Source: Acidimicrobiales bacterium (GTDB lineage Bacteria; Actinomycetota; Acidimicrobiia; Acidimicrobiales; Ilumatobacteraceae). Taken from it: 14,826 nucleotides of DNA. Below, one piece after another: positions 1 through 8,267 of this stretch (position 1 is the first letter of the stretch; the number at the start of each line of letters is the position of its first letter). The notes beneath the pieces were generated by a model. It did not search any database. It worked only from the letters and a program-made list of their open reading frames with translations, and had not been told where the DNA came from. A program made the translations under genes and the position numbers. The stretch covers positions 1 through 14,826 of the forward strand of contig JAURHL010000028.1 of NCBI GenBank assembly GCA_030833305.1, in the 5' to 3' direction.

Positions 1-518
1 GAGACCATGGTGATCCCGACGTGGTGATTCTGGCCTTCGGACAACTCGGGGACCAGGATCGCTTCGACGAGGACCCCGCCACGGCGGTCAAGGTGGCCCA
101 CGTGAACTACACCGGTGCGGTGTCCGTTTCGTTGCACGTCGCCAAACAGTTGCGTCGGCAGGGACACGGTCGGCTGATCGTGCTGTCGAGTGTGGCGGGC
201 GAACGCGTGCGCAAGGCCAACTTCGTCTACGGGTCCACGAAGGCCGGTCTCGACGGTTTCGCTCAGGGTCTGTCGGATTCGCTCGAGGGTTCGGGAGCAC
301 GGGTGTTGATCGTGCGTCCGGGGTTCGTGCACTCGGCCATGACCAGGGGGATGAAGGCGGCGCCGTTCGCCACCACCCCCGATGCGGTCGCCGATGTCAC
401 GGTTCGTGGATTGAAGTCCGGTCGCCGGATCGTGTGGGCTCCCGGGATTCTTCGGTGGGTCTTCGCGGTGCTTCGACATCTTCCCGGCCCCGTGTGGCGC
501 CGACTTCCGTTGGGCTGA
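1..518 (+). CDS. dprE2: DprE2-type decaprenylphosphoryl-2-keto-ribose reductase, 3' part
   Basis: This is the C-terminal part of a short-chain dehydrogenase/reductase, cut by the left window edge; the frame is open from base 3, so the true start lies outside. In the known pathway DprE2 uses NADH to reduce the 2-keto intermediate made by DprE1, giving decaprenyl-phosphoryl-arabinose, the arabinose donor for envelope arabinan. Seen here: a strand ending in ILAFGQLGD, the NYTGAVSVS helix, the catalytic serine strand (VLSSVAGERVR), and the Tyr-x3-Lys pair in FVYGSTKAGLDGF (about 222-260). Further on are the VRPGFVHSAMT loop and a C-terminal tail ending RHLPGPVWRRLPLG, which resembles the tail of mycobacterial DprE2 as I recall it. 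That agreement, including GERVRKANFVYGSTKAGLDGF, separates it from a generic SDR. dprE1 is usually the partner and may lie upstream, outside the window. The gene converges on the long leftward gene that ends 15 bases later. Confidence 0.85.
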   Translation, partial: DHGDPDVVILAFGQLGDQDRFDEDPATAVKVAHVNYTGAVSVSLHVAKQLRRQGHGRLIVLSSVAGERVRKANFVYGSTKAGLDGFAQGLSDSLEGSGARVLIVRPGFVHSAMTRGMKAAPFATTPDAVADVTVRGLKSGRRIVWAPGILRWVFAVLRHLPGPVWRRLPLG

Positions 519-519
519 G

Positions 520-534
520 GAACCCCGCGGGTTC
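520..534. terminator. Small inverted repeat between convergent genes, possible bidirectional terminator
   Basis: GAACCC (520-525) and GGGTTC (529-534) form a perfect 6-bp stem with a 3-base loop, CGC. It fills the 14-base gap between the dprE2 stop codon (516-518) and the stop codon of the leftward gene (533-535, as TCA on the plus strand), so it could serve transcripts from both sides. There is no T-run on either side, so it does not look like a classical intrinsic terminator, and a 6-bp stem can occur by chance in G+C-rich DNA. Confidence 0.35.
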
Positions 535-3500
535 AGTCGGGCTCCAGCGTGGAGGTGTCCAGCTCCGCGTAGTCGGGGTCGAACGCGCCGTTGCACGTCG
601 GCGTGCACGAACCATCGGGTCGCGGTGGCACGGGAACGCGCACTTCGACCGCATAATCGAACTCGGGTCGGTAAGGCGCGTCGTAGGGGCCGATGCCATC
701 GCCGTTGGCGCAGCGTTGGTAGAGGCGCACGAGGTCGTACTGGTACGAGCCACGAAGGCAGAATTCGTCCTCTACGACCTGATTGGCTCCGTCGGGGCCG
801 AAGAGAGTCGAGTCGTTCGGTTCGATCCAGCCCGCCCAGAAGCGGGTGAGTATCAGCCAATCGGCGGAACGCACGTCGTCGACCAGATCGGAGTCGGCGT
901 CGTCGGCGATTCCGGGATCCATTTCGATGTAGTAGGTCGCGGGGACGAGTTCGGGGAAGAGATGGTAGAAGAACACGTCGCTGTAGGCGGTGTTGCGCAG
1001 GTCCACCGGCCCGACGAAGAGGCGCTCGCCGGAGCGCGCCATCTGGTCCAGTTCGACGACCACCTCGCGTGCGGCCCGATACGGACGTTCGTCACCCAAG
1101 TAGAAATAGCGTCCATCGCGTGAGACCTCGAATCGAGGATGCTCGTTGGTGACGGAGTCCTTCACGTATTGGACGTACGGACGCACCGTGTACGACGGGG
1201 CGACCACCAGGATGAGTGCTCCAATGCTGGAAAGGGCGAATGCTCGACGAATCGTCGGGTGGGTGCGTGGACGGCGCAGTCTGATCAATTCGAGGACGGC
1301 GGGCACCATGAACGGCCAGGGAACGGCGGCCACCCACAGTAGGTGGGCGCTGTCGGGTCGTTGAAGGGCCTGGGGCAGGAGTCCGATCGACATGAGACCC
1401 GTGGCGATGAGGACGGTCGCTCGGGACCGAGTGGCGAGATCGCCGGTTCGGGATCGACGTCGAGTGAGGACACCCACACCCATCACGAACACGGCGGAGA
1501 TCGGCAACAGGAAGAACCAGATGAAAAGCTGCTTGGATTCGGCGATGTGGGGTAACGGCCATGACGGGGCGACCTTCTCGCTGATGATCTGGAGGGCGCC
1601 GTCGAGATGAGACCACGACGGTGGTCGCGGCAGTTCGCGTCCCGGGCGCAAGTTGAACACCGGGTCGATGAGCATTCCCTCGATGACCGCCCGCGGTCCG
1701 GCTTGGACGAGGTGAACCCAGAGAGACGTCGATCCCAGTATCAGGCCGGTGAACGTGAGAGCCCAGGTGCGTCGAGGTTGCTTCCAAAGCGAGTACACAC
1801 CCACCATGACGATCGCGACGACGAGGTCGGGCCGAAAGGTGAGGGCCAAACCGGCCAGAACTCCCGCGATGAGGCGACTGCGCCGCGCGTCGGAGCCGGC
1901 CCGTTCGCGATGAATCGATCGGACGAAGAAGACCAACGACCAGAGGGCCAGACCGAGGCCTCCACTCCAGGCCAGGGCTTGCAGTCCGATGGGGGTGAGG
2001 ATGAACAACGTGGACGAAGCGCCCACGACGACCGCGGTTCGTCGTCCCCAGGGGCGAGCCAAGACGTAGAGGGCGGAGATCGCGAGCAGATGCTGACCCA
2101 ATCCGAACCAACGCTCCGAGGTGAGGGACACGCCGAAAAGTTCGAACCACCCGGCCAAGAAGTGAAGCGACCCCGGGCCGTACAGATGGAGAAAGTCCAC
2201 GTTGGCGACGGCGCCCTTCAACACGCGCTCGGGGAAGACGAGCATGAACCCTTCCTCCATCGAGGCCCCGACCGCACGGAACAGGGCGGGGAGTGCGACC
2301 AGCACCGGCAGGAGAATCGCTCCGAATGACGTCCACGCGCGACGGGCATCTCGAGTGAAGGCATTCCGGGGATGAACTCGATGCCCGGCAACGAAAGTGT
2401 CCGAAATCGGGCCACCGACGAGGTGGTCGTCGTGTTCGTCAGATTCCGGGTATCGGCGACGCACACGGTCGAGAAATGGAAAGAGGCCGACGGCGGCGAG
2501 CACGCACAACGCTGGTTCGGCGGGAACGCGAAAACGCGTGGTTCCATACGCGTATGCCGCGGTCAACGTGACCGACACGAACAGTGAGGCGATGGGGATC
2601 AGGCCGACGCCCCGGCGCCGCAGGTTGCCCACGCCGAGTAGTGACAGGGCGACCAAGCCGTAATACATGAAGAGACCCGCCCGGGCGGCCTCCTTGTTGC
2701 GACCCTCGATGGGTGCGAACTCGACGTTCTGCAACGGTCGGAAGAGGTCCCACTGCCGCGCGACTCTGGCGGTGACGACCTTGGGCAACTCACCGAGGTT
2801 CTCCCGCGCGTATTCGAAGCCGATATCACGCCAGAAGATCGCTTTTTGGGCTTCGTCTCCCGAGGCGTCGACGCCGAGGTCACGTAAATCCTCTTGACAT
2901 TGGAACGACCAGAAACCGAGGAACTTGCCCGAGTAGACCGAATCGCAATTGGCGTAGACGAACAACTCGTTTCCATTGGTGGACAAGGGAACAGAAACCT
3001 CGAACGAGCGCTCGTTGCGCAATGTCCAGGGGGCGATGACGGAGATGCAGGCGAGCCCGGCCATGGTGATGTGCGCGATTCGCCGCCGCCACGCCATGTC
3101 CCGTCGGAGCAAAATCCACGGGACGATGAGGAGGACCGACAAGAGCAGCCCCTCTCCGCGGGTGAGCGCGGCCAGACCGGTCAGCAGTCCCATCGAGACG
3201 GCCCACCGCCGCGAGGGGGAGCCGGACCACTTGTACGCGGCGTAGACGGTGGCCGTGGTCAGCAAGGCCATCAGGCCCTCGGGGAACAACACGCCGTCGA
3301 TGATCCAGAGATTCGGGTACACCGCGGCCAGAAACATCGCCACGAGTGCCACGCGATCGCGCCGCTCGGCCGGGGCCACCTGACGGGCCAGCAACCCGAC
3401 GAACGCCACCACGGCGGTACCGATGACGAGTGAGAACATCTTGTGGTCGAAGAAGGTCGTTCCACCGAACCGCGAGGAGAAGGAAAGCACCAACGGGTAG

Positions 3501-4483
3501 AGCGGACCGTGCAAGGCACTGGCCATCCATCGGTGATGGGCGATGAAATTCAGCGGTTCGGGAAAACCCAGACCGTTGGCGAGCAGATTCGCCGTGGAGT
3601 GGTAGAAGAGCGGATCGCCCGCATCCGTGCGCGTCGGGGCCACCGTGAGCAACGTGAACAGACGCACCACGAATGCGAGTGAGACGACCGACGCATACAG
3701 ACGAATCGCGGGAATCCGTTGACGTCGATGGTTCACGACACGAGAACCGAGAGCCAACCAAAACGTGCCGAGGATCGTGGCGAGAGATGCCACGGTGATC
3801 AGGGCCCAGACAAATAGCGGAATTTGCGGACCGATCACCCGACGCACGACTCCGGACGAATCGACGGTCGCTCGCTCGACGTGTTGTCGAGCCAGGAGAT
3901 CGGTGATGGGTCGGATGAGGGTGAACAAACCGATCGAGAGGGTGAGGCTCAGGATGTGTCGGCTCCGCAACCGAGCCGTTGGGGCGATGATCGAGCGCCA
4001 ACGGCCGCGTCGGTGGTCGGAGACGAGGACGGACAGAAGGGTGATGATGGCGATGACGGCGGTCGGGCCGACCACGGTTCCCAGGATTTCGGTGGAGCCG
4101 ACGAAAAAGATGGCGGGCATCACGAAATCGCGGGGCCCGGTGTCGATCCCATTGTTGGTCACCAAGGTGATCACCAAGGTGGACCACCACACCGCGTAGA
4201 TGACCGCCACGAGGCGCACGATTCGTCGTGGGGGAGCGACTGGTGACGTCGTGGTCGCGGCCAGAATCGACCCCAGTAGTAGCCCCGACAGGATCGTGAT
4301 CGAGATCCGCAGCACCGCCGGGGTGCCCCACCGCTCGTCGAGATCGCCGATGATGGTGGCCGCGTGCGTCAGGGCCAGGACCAGAAGAGCCTCGATCCGT
4401 ACGGCGGTATCGGAGAGCACACCATGCAGCCCGCGAACGCGGGCGTGGGGGGCGCGGGAAACGGTGCTCATGATGCGTCTCAT
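533..4483 (-). CDS. Very large membrane protein with two GT-C (GT39-like) glycosyltransferase modules
   Basis: This is an integral membrane protein of 1316 residues, with numbering from the ATG at 4483. Three parts are visible. Residues about 20-235 form a hydrophobic multi-pass domain I cannot assign. Residues about 240-650 look like one GT-C module: an acidic first loop after a membrane helix (TDAGDPLFYHS, D287 and D290), then HGPLYPLVL and TRGEG. Residues about 690-1316 look like a second module with its own acidic loop (MEEGF, E743/E744), LYGPGSLHFLAGW, more membrane segments and a soluble, probably extracytoplasmic C-terminus with several cysteines, including CTPTC. GT-C enzymes of this kind move sugars from polyprenyl-phosphate donors on the outer membrane face; donor and acceptor cannot be read here. 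An in-frame TTG at 4519 would add 12 residues, but it sits in the candidate -35 box; ATG 4471 is another option. The gene is convergent with dprE2 and divergent from the 4532 gene. Confidence 0.8.
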   Translation of the reverse strand: MRRIMSTVSRAPHARVRGLHGVLSDTAVRIEALLVLALTHAATIIGDLDERWGTPAVLRISITILSGLLLGSILAATTTSPVAPPRRIVRLVAVIYAVWWSTLVITLVTNNGIDTGPRDFVMPAIFFVGSTEILGTVVGPTAVIAIITLLSVLVSDHRRGRWRSIIAPTARLRSRHILSLTLSIGLFTLIRPITDLLARQHVERATVDSSGVVRRVIGPQIPLFVWALITVASLATILGTFWLALGSRVVNHRRQRIPAIRLYASVVSLAFVVRLFTLLTVAPTRTDAGDPLFYHSTANLLANGLGFPEPLNFIAHHRWMASALHGPLYPLVLSFSSRFGGTTFFDHKMFSLVIGTAVVAFVGLLARQVAPAERRDRVALVAMFLAAVYPNLWIIDGVLFPEGLMALLTTATVYAAYKWSGSPSRRWAVSMGLLTGLAALTRGEGLLLSVLLIVPWILLRRDMAWRRRIAHITMAGLACISVIAPWTLRNERSFEVSVPLSTNGNELFVYANCDSVYSGKFLGFWSFQCQEDLRDLGVDASGDEAQKAIFWRDIGFEYARENLGELPKVVTARVARQWDLFRPLQNVEFAPIEGRNKEAARAGLFMYYGLVALSLLGVGNLRRRGVGLIPIASLFVSVTLTAAYAYGTTRFRVPAEPALCVLAAVGLFPFLDRVRRRYPESDEHDDHLVGGPISDTFVAGHRVHPRNAFTRDARRAWTSFGAILLPVLVALPALFRAVGASMEEGFMLVFPERVLKGAVANVDFLHLYGPGSLHFLAGWFELFGVSLTSERWFGLGQHLLAISALYVLARPWGRRTAVVVGASSTLFILTPIGLQALAWSGGLGLALWSLVFFVRSIHRERAGSDARRSRLIAGVLAGLALTFRPDLVVAIVMVGVYSLWKQPRRTWALTFTGLILGSTSLWVHLVQAGPRAVIEGMLIDPVFNLRPGRELPRPPSWSHLDGALQIISEKVAPSWPLPHIAESKQLFIWFFLLPISAVFVMGVGVLTRRRSRTGDLATRSRATVLIATGLMSIGLLPQALQRPDSAHLLWVAAVPWPFMVPAVLELIRLRRPRTHPTIRRAFALSSIGALILVVAPSYTVRPYVQYVKDSVTNEHPRFEVSRDGRYFYLGDERPYRAAREVVVELDQMARSGERLFVGPVDLRNTAYSDVFFYHLFPELVPATYYIEMDPGIADDADSDLVDDVRSADWLILTRFWAGWIEPNDSTLFGPDGANQVVEDEFCLRGSYQYDLVRLYQRCANGDGIGPYDAPYRPEFDYAVEVRVPVPPRPDGSCTPTCNGAFDPDYAELDTSTLEPD
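4159..4182. repeat. Two tandem 12-base units inside the large GT-C gene
   Basis: TCACCAAGGTGA (4159-4170) is followed directly by TCACCAAGGTGG (4171-4182), differing in one base. Read leftward, the pair encodes the alternating peptide LVITLVT in a membrane segment of the unassigned N-terminal domain. Each unit is also a near-palindrome (TCACC/GGTGA). It is most likely a small in-frame duplication with no separate role. Confidence 0.4.
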
Positions 4484-4490
4484 ACCCGAG

Positions 4491-4519
4491 CCGGTATCGC
4501 CCGAGTGGTCGTCGGTCAA
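4491..4519 (-). promoter_or_regulatory. Candidate leaderless promoter of the large GT-C gene
   Basis: On the minus strand TTGACC (4519-4514) resembles a -35 box. It is followed by exactly 17 bases and TACCGG (4496-4491), a partial -10 lacking the final T, and then 7 bases before the ATG at 4483. I see no Shine-Dalgarno sequence before that ATG. The geometry would start the transcript at or next to the ATG and supports choosing 4483 over the in-frame TTG at 4519. The weak -10 keeps confidence low. Confidence 0.35.
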
Positions 4520-4522
4520 TGG

Positions 4523-4528
4523 TACTTT
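4523..4528 (+). promoter_or_regulatory. Candidate -10 box before the SGNH-like gene
   Basis: TACTTT fits TANNNT and lies 3 bases before the ATG at 4532 and 9 bases before an in-frame GTG at 4538. A transcript starting at the usual distance from this box would begin at or just after the ATG. Either the message is leaderless from one of these codons, or another promoter is used. No -35 box is evident. It lies back to back with the leftward candidate promoter, leaving under 50 bases for both. Confidence 0.3.
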
Positions 4529-4531
4529 CCA

Positions 4532-5221
4532 ATGACTGTGGAAGAGTCGACTCCTCGATCGTCAACCGGGACGTCACCGTCTCGTGGTCGGCGCGGTCGG
4601 CGGACGGCTGTCGTCTTCGCCCTGGCGGCTCTCCTGGGCGCGGTGTACTGGTGGTGGCCGGGAATCCAAGGCCGTGGAGCCAACCATGAATCGGATCCGG
4701 CGATTGTGGTGGTGGGTGGGGGGCAGTTGGAGCGATCAAGCGAGAAGGTGCTTCGTCGTTTGCGTGAGGAGGGATACTCGGCCACATGGGGCGGATCGCC
4801 CGTCGACTGGTGCGAATTGGCCGACATGCTGACGACCGAGGCGACCTCTGCGTCGCGAGCACTGGTCATGTACGCGCCACCGACCATGAGCGACTGCGCC
4901 CCGGCGTCCGCGGTCGCCGACGACATCATGGCCGATGTCGAGGCAAAGAACGTGCGGGGGGTGCTGGTGGTCGGACTCGAAGAAGGTGACCGCGACGATC
5001 CCGTGGTGCGGTCCTTGATCGAACGTGGGGTCACGATCGTCGACCCCGTCTCGTTGATCGGTGAGCCGACCGCGGTGGGCGAACGTGTCGACTGTTTGTG
5101 GTGGGACGACTGCGTGTTCGAGGGCCAGAACCCCGGTTACGTCATCGTGAGAGACGACGATGGGTTGACCGCGGCCGGTCAACAGCGGGTGGCGCGATTG
5201 ATCGTCGCCACGGTCCAATGA
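4532..5221 (+). CDS. Membrane-anchored SGNH-like protein lacking recognisable catalytic residues
   Basis: The 229-residue product has a basic N-terminus, one hydrophobic anchor at about 25-43 and a soluble domain expected outside the membrane. Two regions suggest the SGNH fold found at the C-terminus of OafA-type acyltransferases. VVVGGGQLERSS (59-70) sits where the GDS nucleophile strand should be. VDCLWWDDC ... VIVRDDDGLTAAGQQRVARLI (187-224) resembles the LC..C...VYRD..HLT segment. Here GDS has become GGQ and the usual His is Gly211, so the serine and histidine expected for hydrolysis or acyl transfer are not seen. Cysteines 94, 122, 188 and 194 could make two disulfides. The start was chosen because the anchor follows it; reading farther upstream would run into the divergent gene. 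Its stop overlaps the next start (ATGA), so it is probably co-translated with the GT4 enzyme. The family call is an inference; a binding or scaffold protein of another fold is possible. Confidence 0.65.
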   Translation: MTVEESTPRSSTGTSPSRGRRGRRTAVVFALAALLGAVYWWWPGIQGRGANHESDPAIVVVGGGQLERSSEKVLRRLREEGYSATWGGSPVDWCELADMLTTEATSASRALVMYAPPTMSDCAPASAVADDIMADVEAKNVRGVLVVGLEEGDRDDPVVRSLIERGVTIVDPVSLIGEPTAVGERVDCLWWDDCVFEGQNPGYVIVRDDDGLTAAGQQRVARLIVATVQ

Positions 5222-6390
5222 ATTCGGACCCCGCGCGCCTGAGGAGCATGGCGTCCGACATGATCGAGCGCGGAGTACGACGGGTTCACGTCCTGGCGTG
5301 GCGCGACCTGGACGACGACGAGGCGGGTGGTTCGGAGAATCACGCCGACGAGTTCATGCGGCGCTGGCAGGAGGCGGGACTGTCGGTCATGCACCGCACG
5401 TCGTTCGCCGTTGGTCGTGCGTCGACGGGTACTCGAAACGGATACGACGTCGTTCGACGAGGTGGTCGGGTGACGGTCTTCCCTCGCGTCGCGATGTCGG
5501 AAACCCTGCGACGCATGGGACCCTACGATGCTCTGGTCGAGATTTGGAACGGAGTGCCGTGGCTGTCGCCGGTCTGGTGTCGCAAGCCTCGGATCCTGAT
5601 CCTGCACCACATTCACGGTCCGATGTGGGGCCAGATGTTCCCCGCACCGATCGCGGCTCTCGGGCGCACCATCGAGACCCGCTTGGCGCCACCGTTGTAT
5701 CGACGTACGCCCACGGTCACCACGTCGACCGACACCCACACCGAGTTGCTGAAGCTGGGCTGGAAGCCCGAGTTGGTGACCACCGGTCCGGTGGGGGTGG
5801 ACGACTTCTTTTCTCCGGGCGGTGAAAAGACGGGGCATCCATCGGTCCTGGCCGTGGGTCGACAAGCGCCGGTGAAGAGATTCCTCGATCTTCTCGAGCA
5901 GGTCCGACTGGCCCGGGAGCGAGTGCCGAATCTGTCGCTGACTTTGGTGGGTGACGGTCCCGAGCGCGGTGCGATCGAAGGCTGGATCCGTGAGTACGGT
6001 GCGACGTGGGTGACCCTGGCCGGACGGGTCGAACGCGACGTACTTCGCGACTTGTACAGAAGCTCGTGGATCGTGGCGTCGGCTTCGCTCGCCGAAGGAT
6101 GGGGTCTGGCACTGACCGAGGCGGCCGGGTGTGGTACCACTGCGGTGGCGACCGACATCAGCGGGCATCGATGCTCGGTGCTTCACGAACGAACGGGAGT
6201 GCTCGCTCCGTTGCACGAACTCGGACGGGCCATGGCCGACGTGTTGGTCGACGACGACCTCCGGAAGAGACTGTCGACCGCGGCCGAACGTCGGGCGCGC
6301 ACCCTCACGTGGGATGCGTTGGCAGTGGGTGTGTTGGAGCCGCTGCACGCACAGGTGGTGCAACCTCGACGTGGCGGCGGAGGTCGTTAG
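5218..6390 (+). CDS. GT4-family (GT-B fold) glycosyltransferase
   Basis: This 390-residue cytoplasmic enzyme should transfer a sugar from a nucleotide-sugar donor to a lipid-linked or glycan acceptor; the specific sugar is unknown. The N-terminal acceptor half opens with VHVLAWRDLDDDEAGGSENHADEF (23-46), where GGSE resembles the glycine loop of GT4 enzymes, and continues to an HHIHGPMWG segment (130-138). The C-terminal donor half has VLAVGRQAPVKRF (210-222), LTLVGDGPER (241-250) and the EX7E motif EGWGLALTE (293-301), followed by GCGTTAVATDISGH. Length is normal for the family. The start is the ATG of an ATGA overlap with the preceding stop, implying translational coupling. An in-frame open stretch reaches further upstream but only inside that gene. 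The linkage to an extracytoplasmic SGNH-like protein and to GT-C enzymes suggests it makes a precursor that is finished outside the membrane. Confidence 0.9.
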   Translation: MNSDPARLRSMASDMIERGVRRVHVLAWRDLDDDEAGGSENHADEFMRRWQEAGLSVMHRTSFAVGRASTGTRNGYDVVRRGGRVTVFPRVAMSETLRRMGPYDALVEIWNGVPWLSPVWCRKPRILILHHIHGPMWGQMFPAPIAALGRTIETRLAPPLYRRTPTVTTSTDTHTELLKLGWKPELVTTGPVGVDDFFSPGGEKTGHPSVLAVGRQAPVKRFLDLLEQVRLARERVPNLSLTLVGDGPERGAIEGWIREYGATWVTLAGRVERDVLRDLYRSSWIVASASLAEGWGLALTEAAGCGTTAVATDISGHRCSVLHERTGVLAPLHELGRAMADVLVDDDLRKRLSTAAERRARTLTWDALAVGVLEPLHAQVVQPRRGGGGR

Positions 6391-6393
6391 GCT
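6388..6393 (+). promoter_or_regulatory. Candidate -10 box (TAGGCT) for a leaderless GT-C message
   Basis: TAGGCT fits TANNNT, and exactly 6 bases separate it from the GTG at 6400, the spacing of leaderless actinobacterial genes. It overlaps the stop codon of the GT4 gene (TAG, 6388-6390). TCGACG at 6366-6371 could be a weak -35, with a 16-base spacer. No Shine-Dalgarno sequence lies before this GTG. Confidence 0.45.
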
Positions 6394-6399
6394 GTCACG

Positions 6400-8223
6400 G
6401 TGACCTCGACGTCCCGCTGGTCGAAGTGGTCGACCAACTCCCTGCGTGTCGCCATCGTCATCGGGCTATCGGTGTCGATCCCGATGTTGGCCGCATTGGT
6501 CGTGCTCGTGGGTGGGGCGCGATGGTTCCCGTGTGGAGACATGGCGCAGGCCGAACTGCACATGCGCGGTTTCCTGAGTCACCCTCCGTTGGTGGGAGCG
6601 GCGGGCCGAATCGTGGACGACGCGGGGTTCCAAGGATCGCATCCGGGTCCGAGTCTGTGGGTGGCGATGTACCCCGTCTACGCCCTCGGTGGTCGCAGCA
6701 GTGCGGCCTTGATGACGTCGGTCGTGTCGGTGCATCTGGTGTCGATCGTGGCCGCGGTGTGGTTGGTGGTCCGACGTTGGGGTCGTTGGGCCGGGGTGAT
6801 CGGCGGTCTTGCGATTCTCGTCCTGTTGAGATCCTCGGGAAGCGACTTCATGGTCGAGCCATGGAACGTCTGGATGGCATTTCTGCCGTTCGTGGTGCTG
6901 CTGCTGTTGTGTTTCGACGTCATCGCTCCGGTCGAGAATTCGGGCCCTCGCGTTCGCTCGAGGAACTGGCTGATCGCGGTGGCGGTTGGATCGCACTGTG
7001 TTCAGAGTCATGCCGGTTATCTGGTGATCGTGGTGGCGGCCCTGTTGTTGGCGCTCGGTGTGTTGATCGTCGACGTGCGCGCCGAGCGGGGGTCGTGGCG
7101 TCTACCGGTCGTGGGCGGTCTGTTCACGACTCTGATCATGTGGTCAGGACCCATCGTCGACCAGATGAGACGTGTGCCGGGGAACCTGACCATTCTTCGC
7201 GAGCATTTCACGTCGCCAACCGAGCCCTACATCGCGTTGTCGCTGGCGGTCCGTGTCGTGACCACCCAGTACAACGTGTTCGGACCGTGGCTGCTCGGCC
7301 CGCACGTGCACGCCTCGAACGACAGCTGGTTGCGTTGGCCCGGGTTCGTGGCGATGGTCGGTCTGACGGTTTGGGCGCTGCGACGCGGTCGGGGGACATC
7401 GGAATGGCGGCTCGTGGTGATGACGAACCTCGTCGTCGTCATCGGAATCCTGTCGGTGACCCGGATATTCGGGCCGTATTACGAGTACACGATCCGATGG
7501 TTCTGGGTGTTGGTGGTCGCGAATCTGGTGCTGTGCATGCGGGTGGTGACGCGGGGTCGCTCGTGGCCGCCGGTTCTTCGGAGAAGTCGAGTGGCCGTCG
7601 CGGCGGCTGTCGCGGTCGTCATGATCGGACTCACCACGTTCCAGTCGGTCGACGGACTTCGTCTTCCCGGTTCGACCGATTCGCGGATCATTTCCGTCCT
7701 GGCGCCCCAACTGCGCGACGAACTCGACCCATCGGGTCGATATCTGATCCGTATGTACGATCCCTACACCTTGAACGCCACCGGATTCGGGACGTTGCTG
7801 GAACTCGGTCGTTCGGGCTACGACGTCGGAGTCGATTTGTACTTTGCCGCGGCGGCCTTGCCGCATCGTGTGGTGCCGGAGTCGGAGGTCGACGCGGTGT
7901 TGTGGGTGGTGGTGGGTCGGCCCATCGAGCGCGCGCGCCAGGATCCGAATTTGACCGAGATCGCCGCCGCGGATCCGCGTTCGGCGGTCGAGCAGGATCG
8001 GGCGAAGGAATTGATCGACGCGATTCGAGACGGGTTGGAACGCACCGGACGTGATGATCTGATCGGATCCCTCGATCGCCCGGGGGCGTCGCTGATCTTC
8101 GCCGAACCTCCGTTGGAGCCGTCAGTGGCCGACGACGTCCGGGCGTTGATCCGGTTGGGGCAGCCCGTCTCGGTGTTCAGGTCCGATCCCGGATACCAAT
8201 CGTTCGCGTTCGCCGCGGAGTGA
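6400..8223 (+). CDS. GT-C-like integral membrane glycosyltransferase
   Basis: This 607-residue polytopic membrane protein starts with one helix (about 15-40) followed by an extracytoplasmic loop containing WFPCGDMAQAELHM, in which Asp47 sits where GT-C enzymes carry their catalytic acid. GSHPGPSLWVAMYP (79-92) is like the loop found in ArnT/PMT-type proteins. Many further hydrophobic helices run to about residue 415. The last 190 residues are soluble and probably face outward, with the DPYTLNATG and LYFAAAALPHRVVPESEVDAVLWVVVG regions. I recognise the fold type but no specific activity; the donor is presumably a polyprenyl-phosphate sugar, perhaps the mannose product of the next gene. The GTG start is supported by the -10 box 6 bases upstream and because the next Met, at residue 29, would truncate the first helix. 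It follows the GT4 gene by 9 bases. Confidence 0.75.
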   Translation: MTSTSRWSKWSTNSLRVAIVIGLSVSIPMLAALVVLVGGARWFPCGDMAQAELHMRGFLSHPPLVGAAGRIVDDAGFQGSHPGPSLWVAMYPVYALGGRSSAALMTSVVSVHLVSIVAAVWLVVRRWGRWAGVIGGLAILVLLRSSGSDFMVEPWNVWMAFLPFVVLLLLCFDVIAPVENSGPRVRSRNWLIAVAVGSHCVQSHAGYLVIVVAALLLALGVLIVDVRAERGSWRLPVVGGLFTTLIMWSGPIVDQMRRVPGNLTILREHFTSPTEPYIALSLAVRVVTTQYNVFGPWLLGPHVHASNDSWLRWPGFVAMVGLTVWALRRGRGTSEWRLVVMTNLVVVIGILSVTRIFGPYYEYTIRWFWVLVVANLVLCMRVVTRGRSWPPVLRRSRVAVAAAVAVVMIGLTTFQSVDGLRLPGSTDSRIISVLAPQLRDELDPSGRYLIRMYDPYTLNATGFGTLLELGRSGYDVGVDLYFAAAALPHRVVPESEVDAVLWVVVGRPIERARQDPNLTEIAAADPRSAVEQDRAKELIDAIRDGLERTGRDDLIGSLDRPGASLIFAEPPLEPSVADDVRALIRLGQPVSVFRSDPGYQSFAFAAE

Positions 8224-8267
8224 GTAGCACCTTGGCGGAAACCGCGATTCGTGAGCGTTGGCACGAG

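Noticed and set aside
533..4483. The large gene being two genes joined by a sequencing error
   Set aside because: The frame is continuous with sensible linker sequence between modules and no stop or start cluster near 2330-2500. An error cannot be fully excluded, but nothing points to one.
4484..4519. Extension of the large GT-C protein to the in-frame TTG at 4519
   Set aside because: The extra 12 residues are polar and unremarkable, and the TTG is part of the best -35 candidate; ATG 4483 has a promoter-like sequence at the right distance.
2880..4862. A leftward open frame of 660 codons over the first half of the GT-C fusion gene
   Set aside because: The product is Arg/Pro/His-rich and low in hydrophobic segments, and it crosses the divergent promoter region into the next gene. 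The coding frame beside it has ordered membrane helices.
5098..5217. Upstream extension of the GT4 gene to a GTG at 5098
   Set aside because: It would overlap the SGNH-like gene by over 120 bases and adds an Arg-rich stretch without similarity to GT4 enzymes. The ATGA overlap gives a natural start.
6006..8054. A long rightward open frame of 682 codons overlapping the GT4 and GT-C genes
   Set aside because: Its product is rich in Arg, Gly and Ser with no domain or hydrophobic pattern, while the overlapped frames give clear GT4 motifs and membrane helices. It is a G+C-driven shadow frame.
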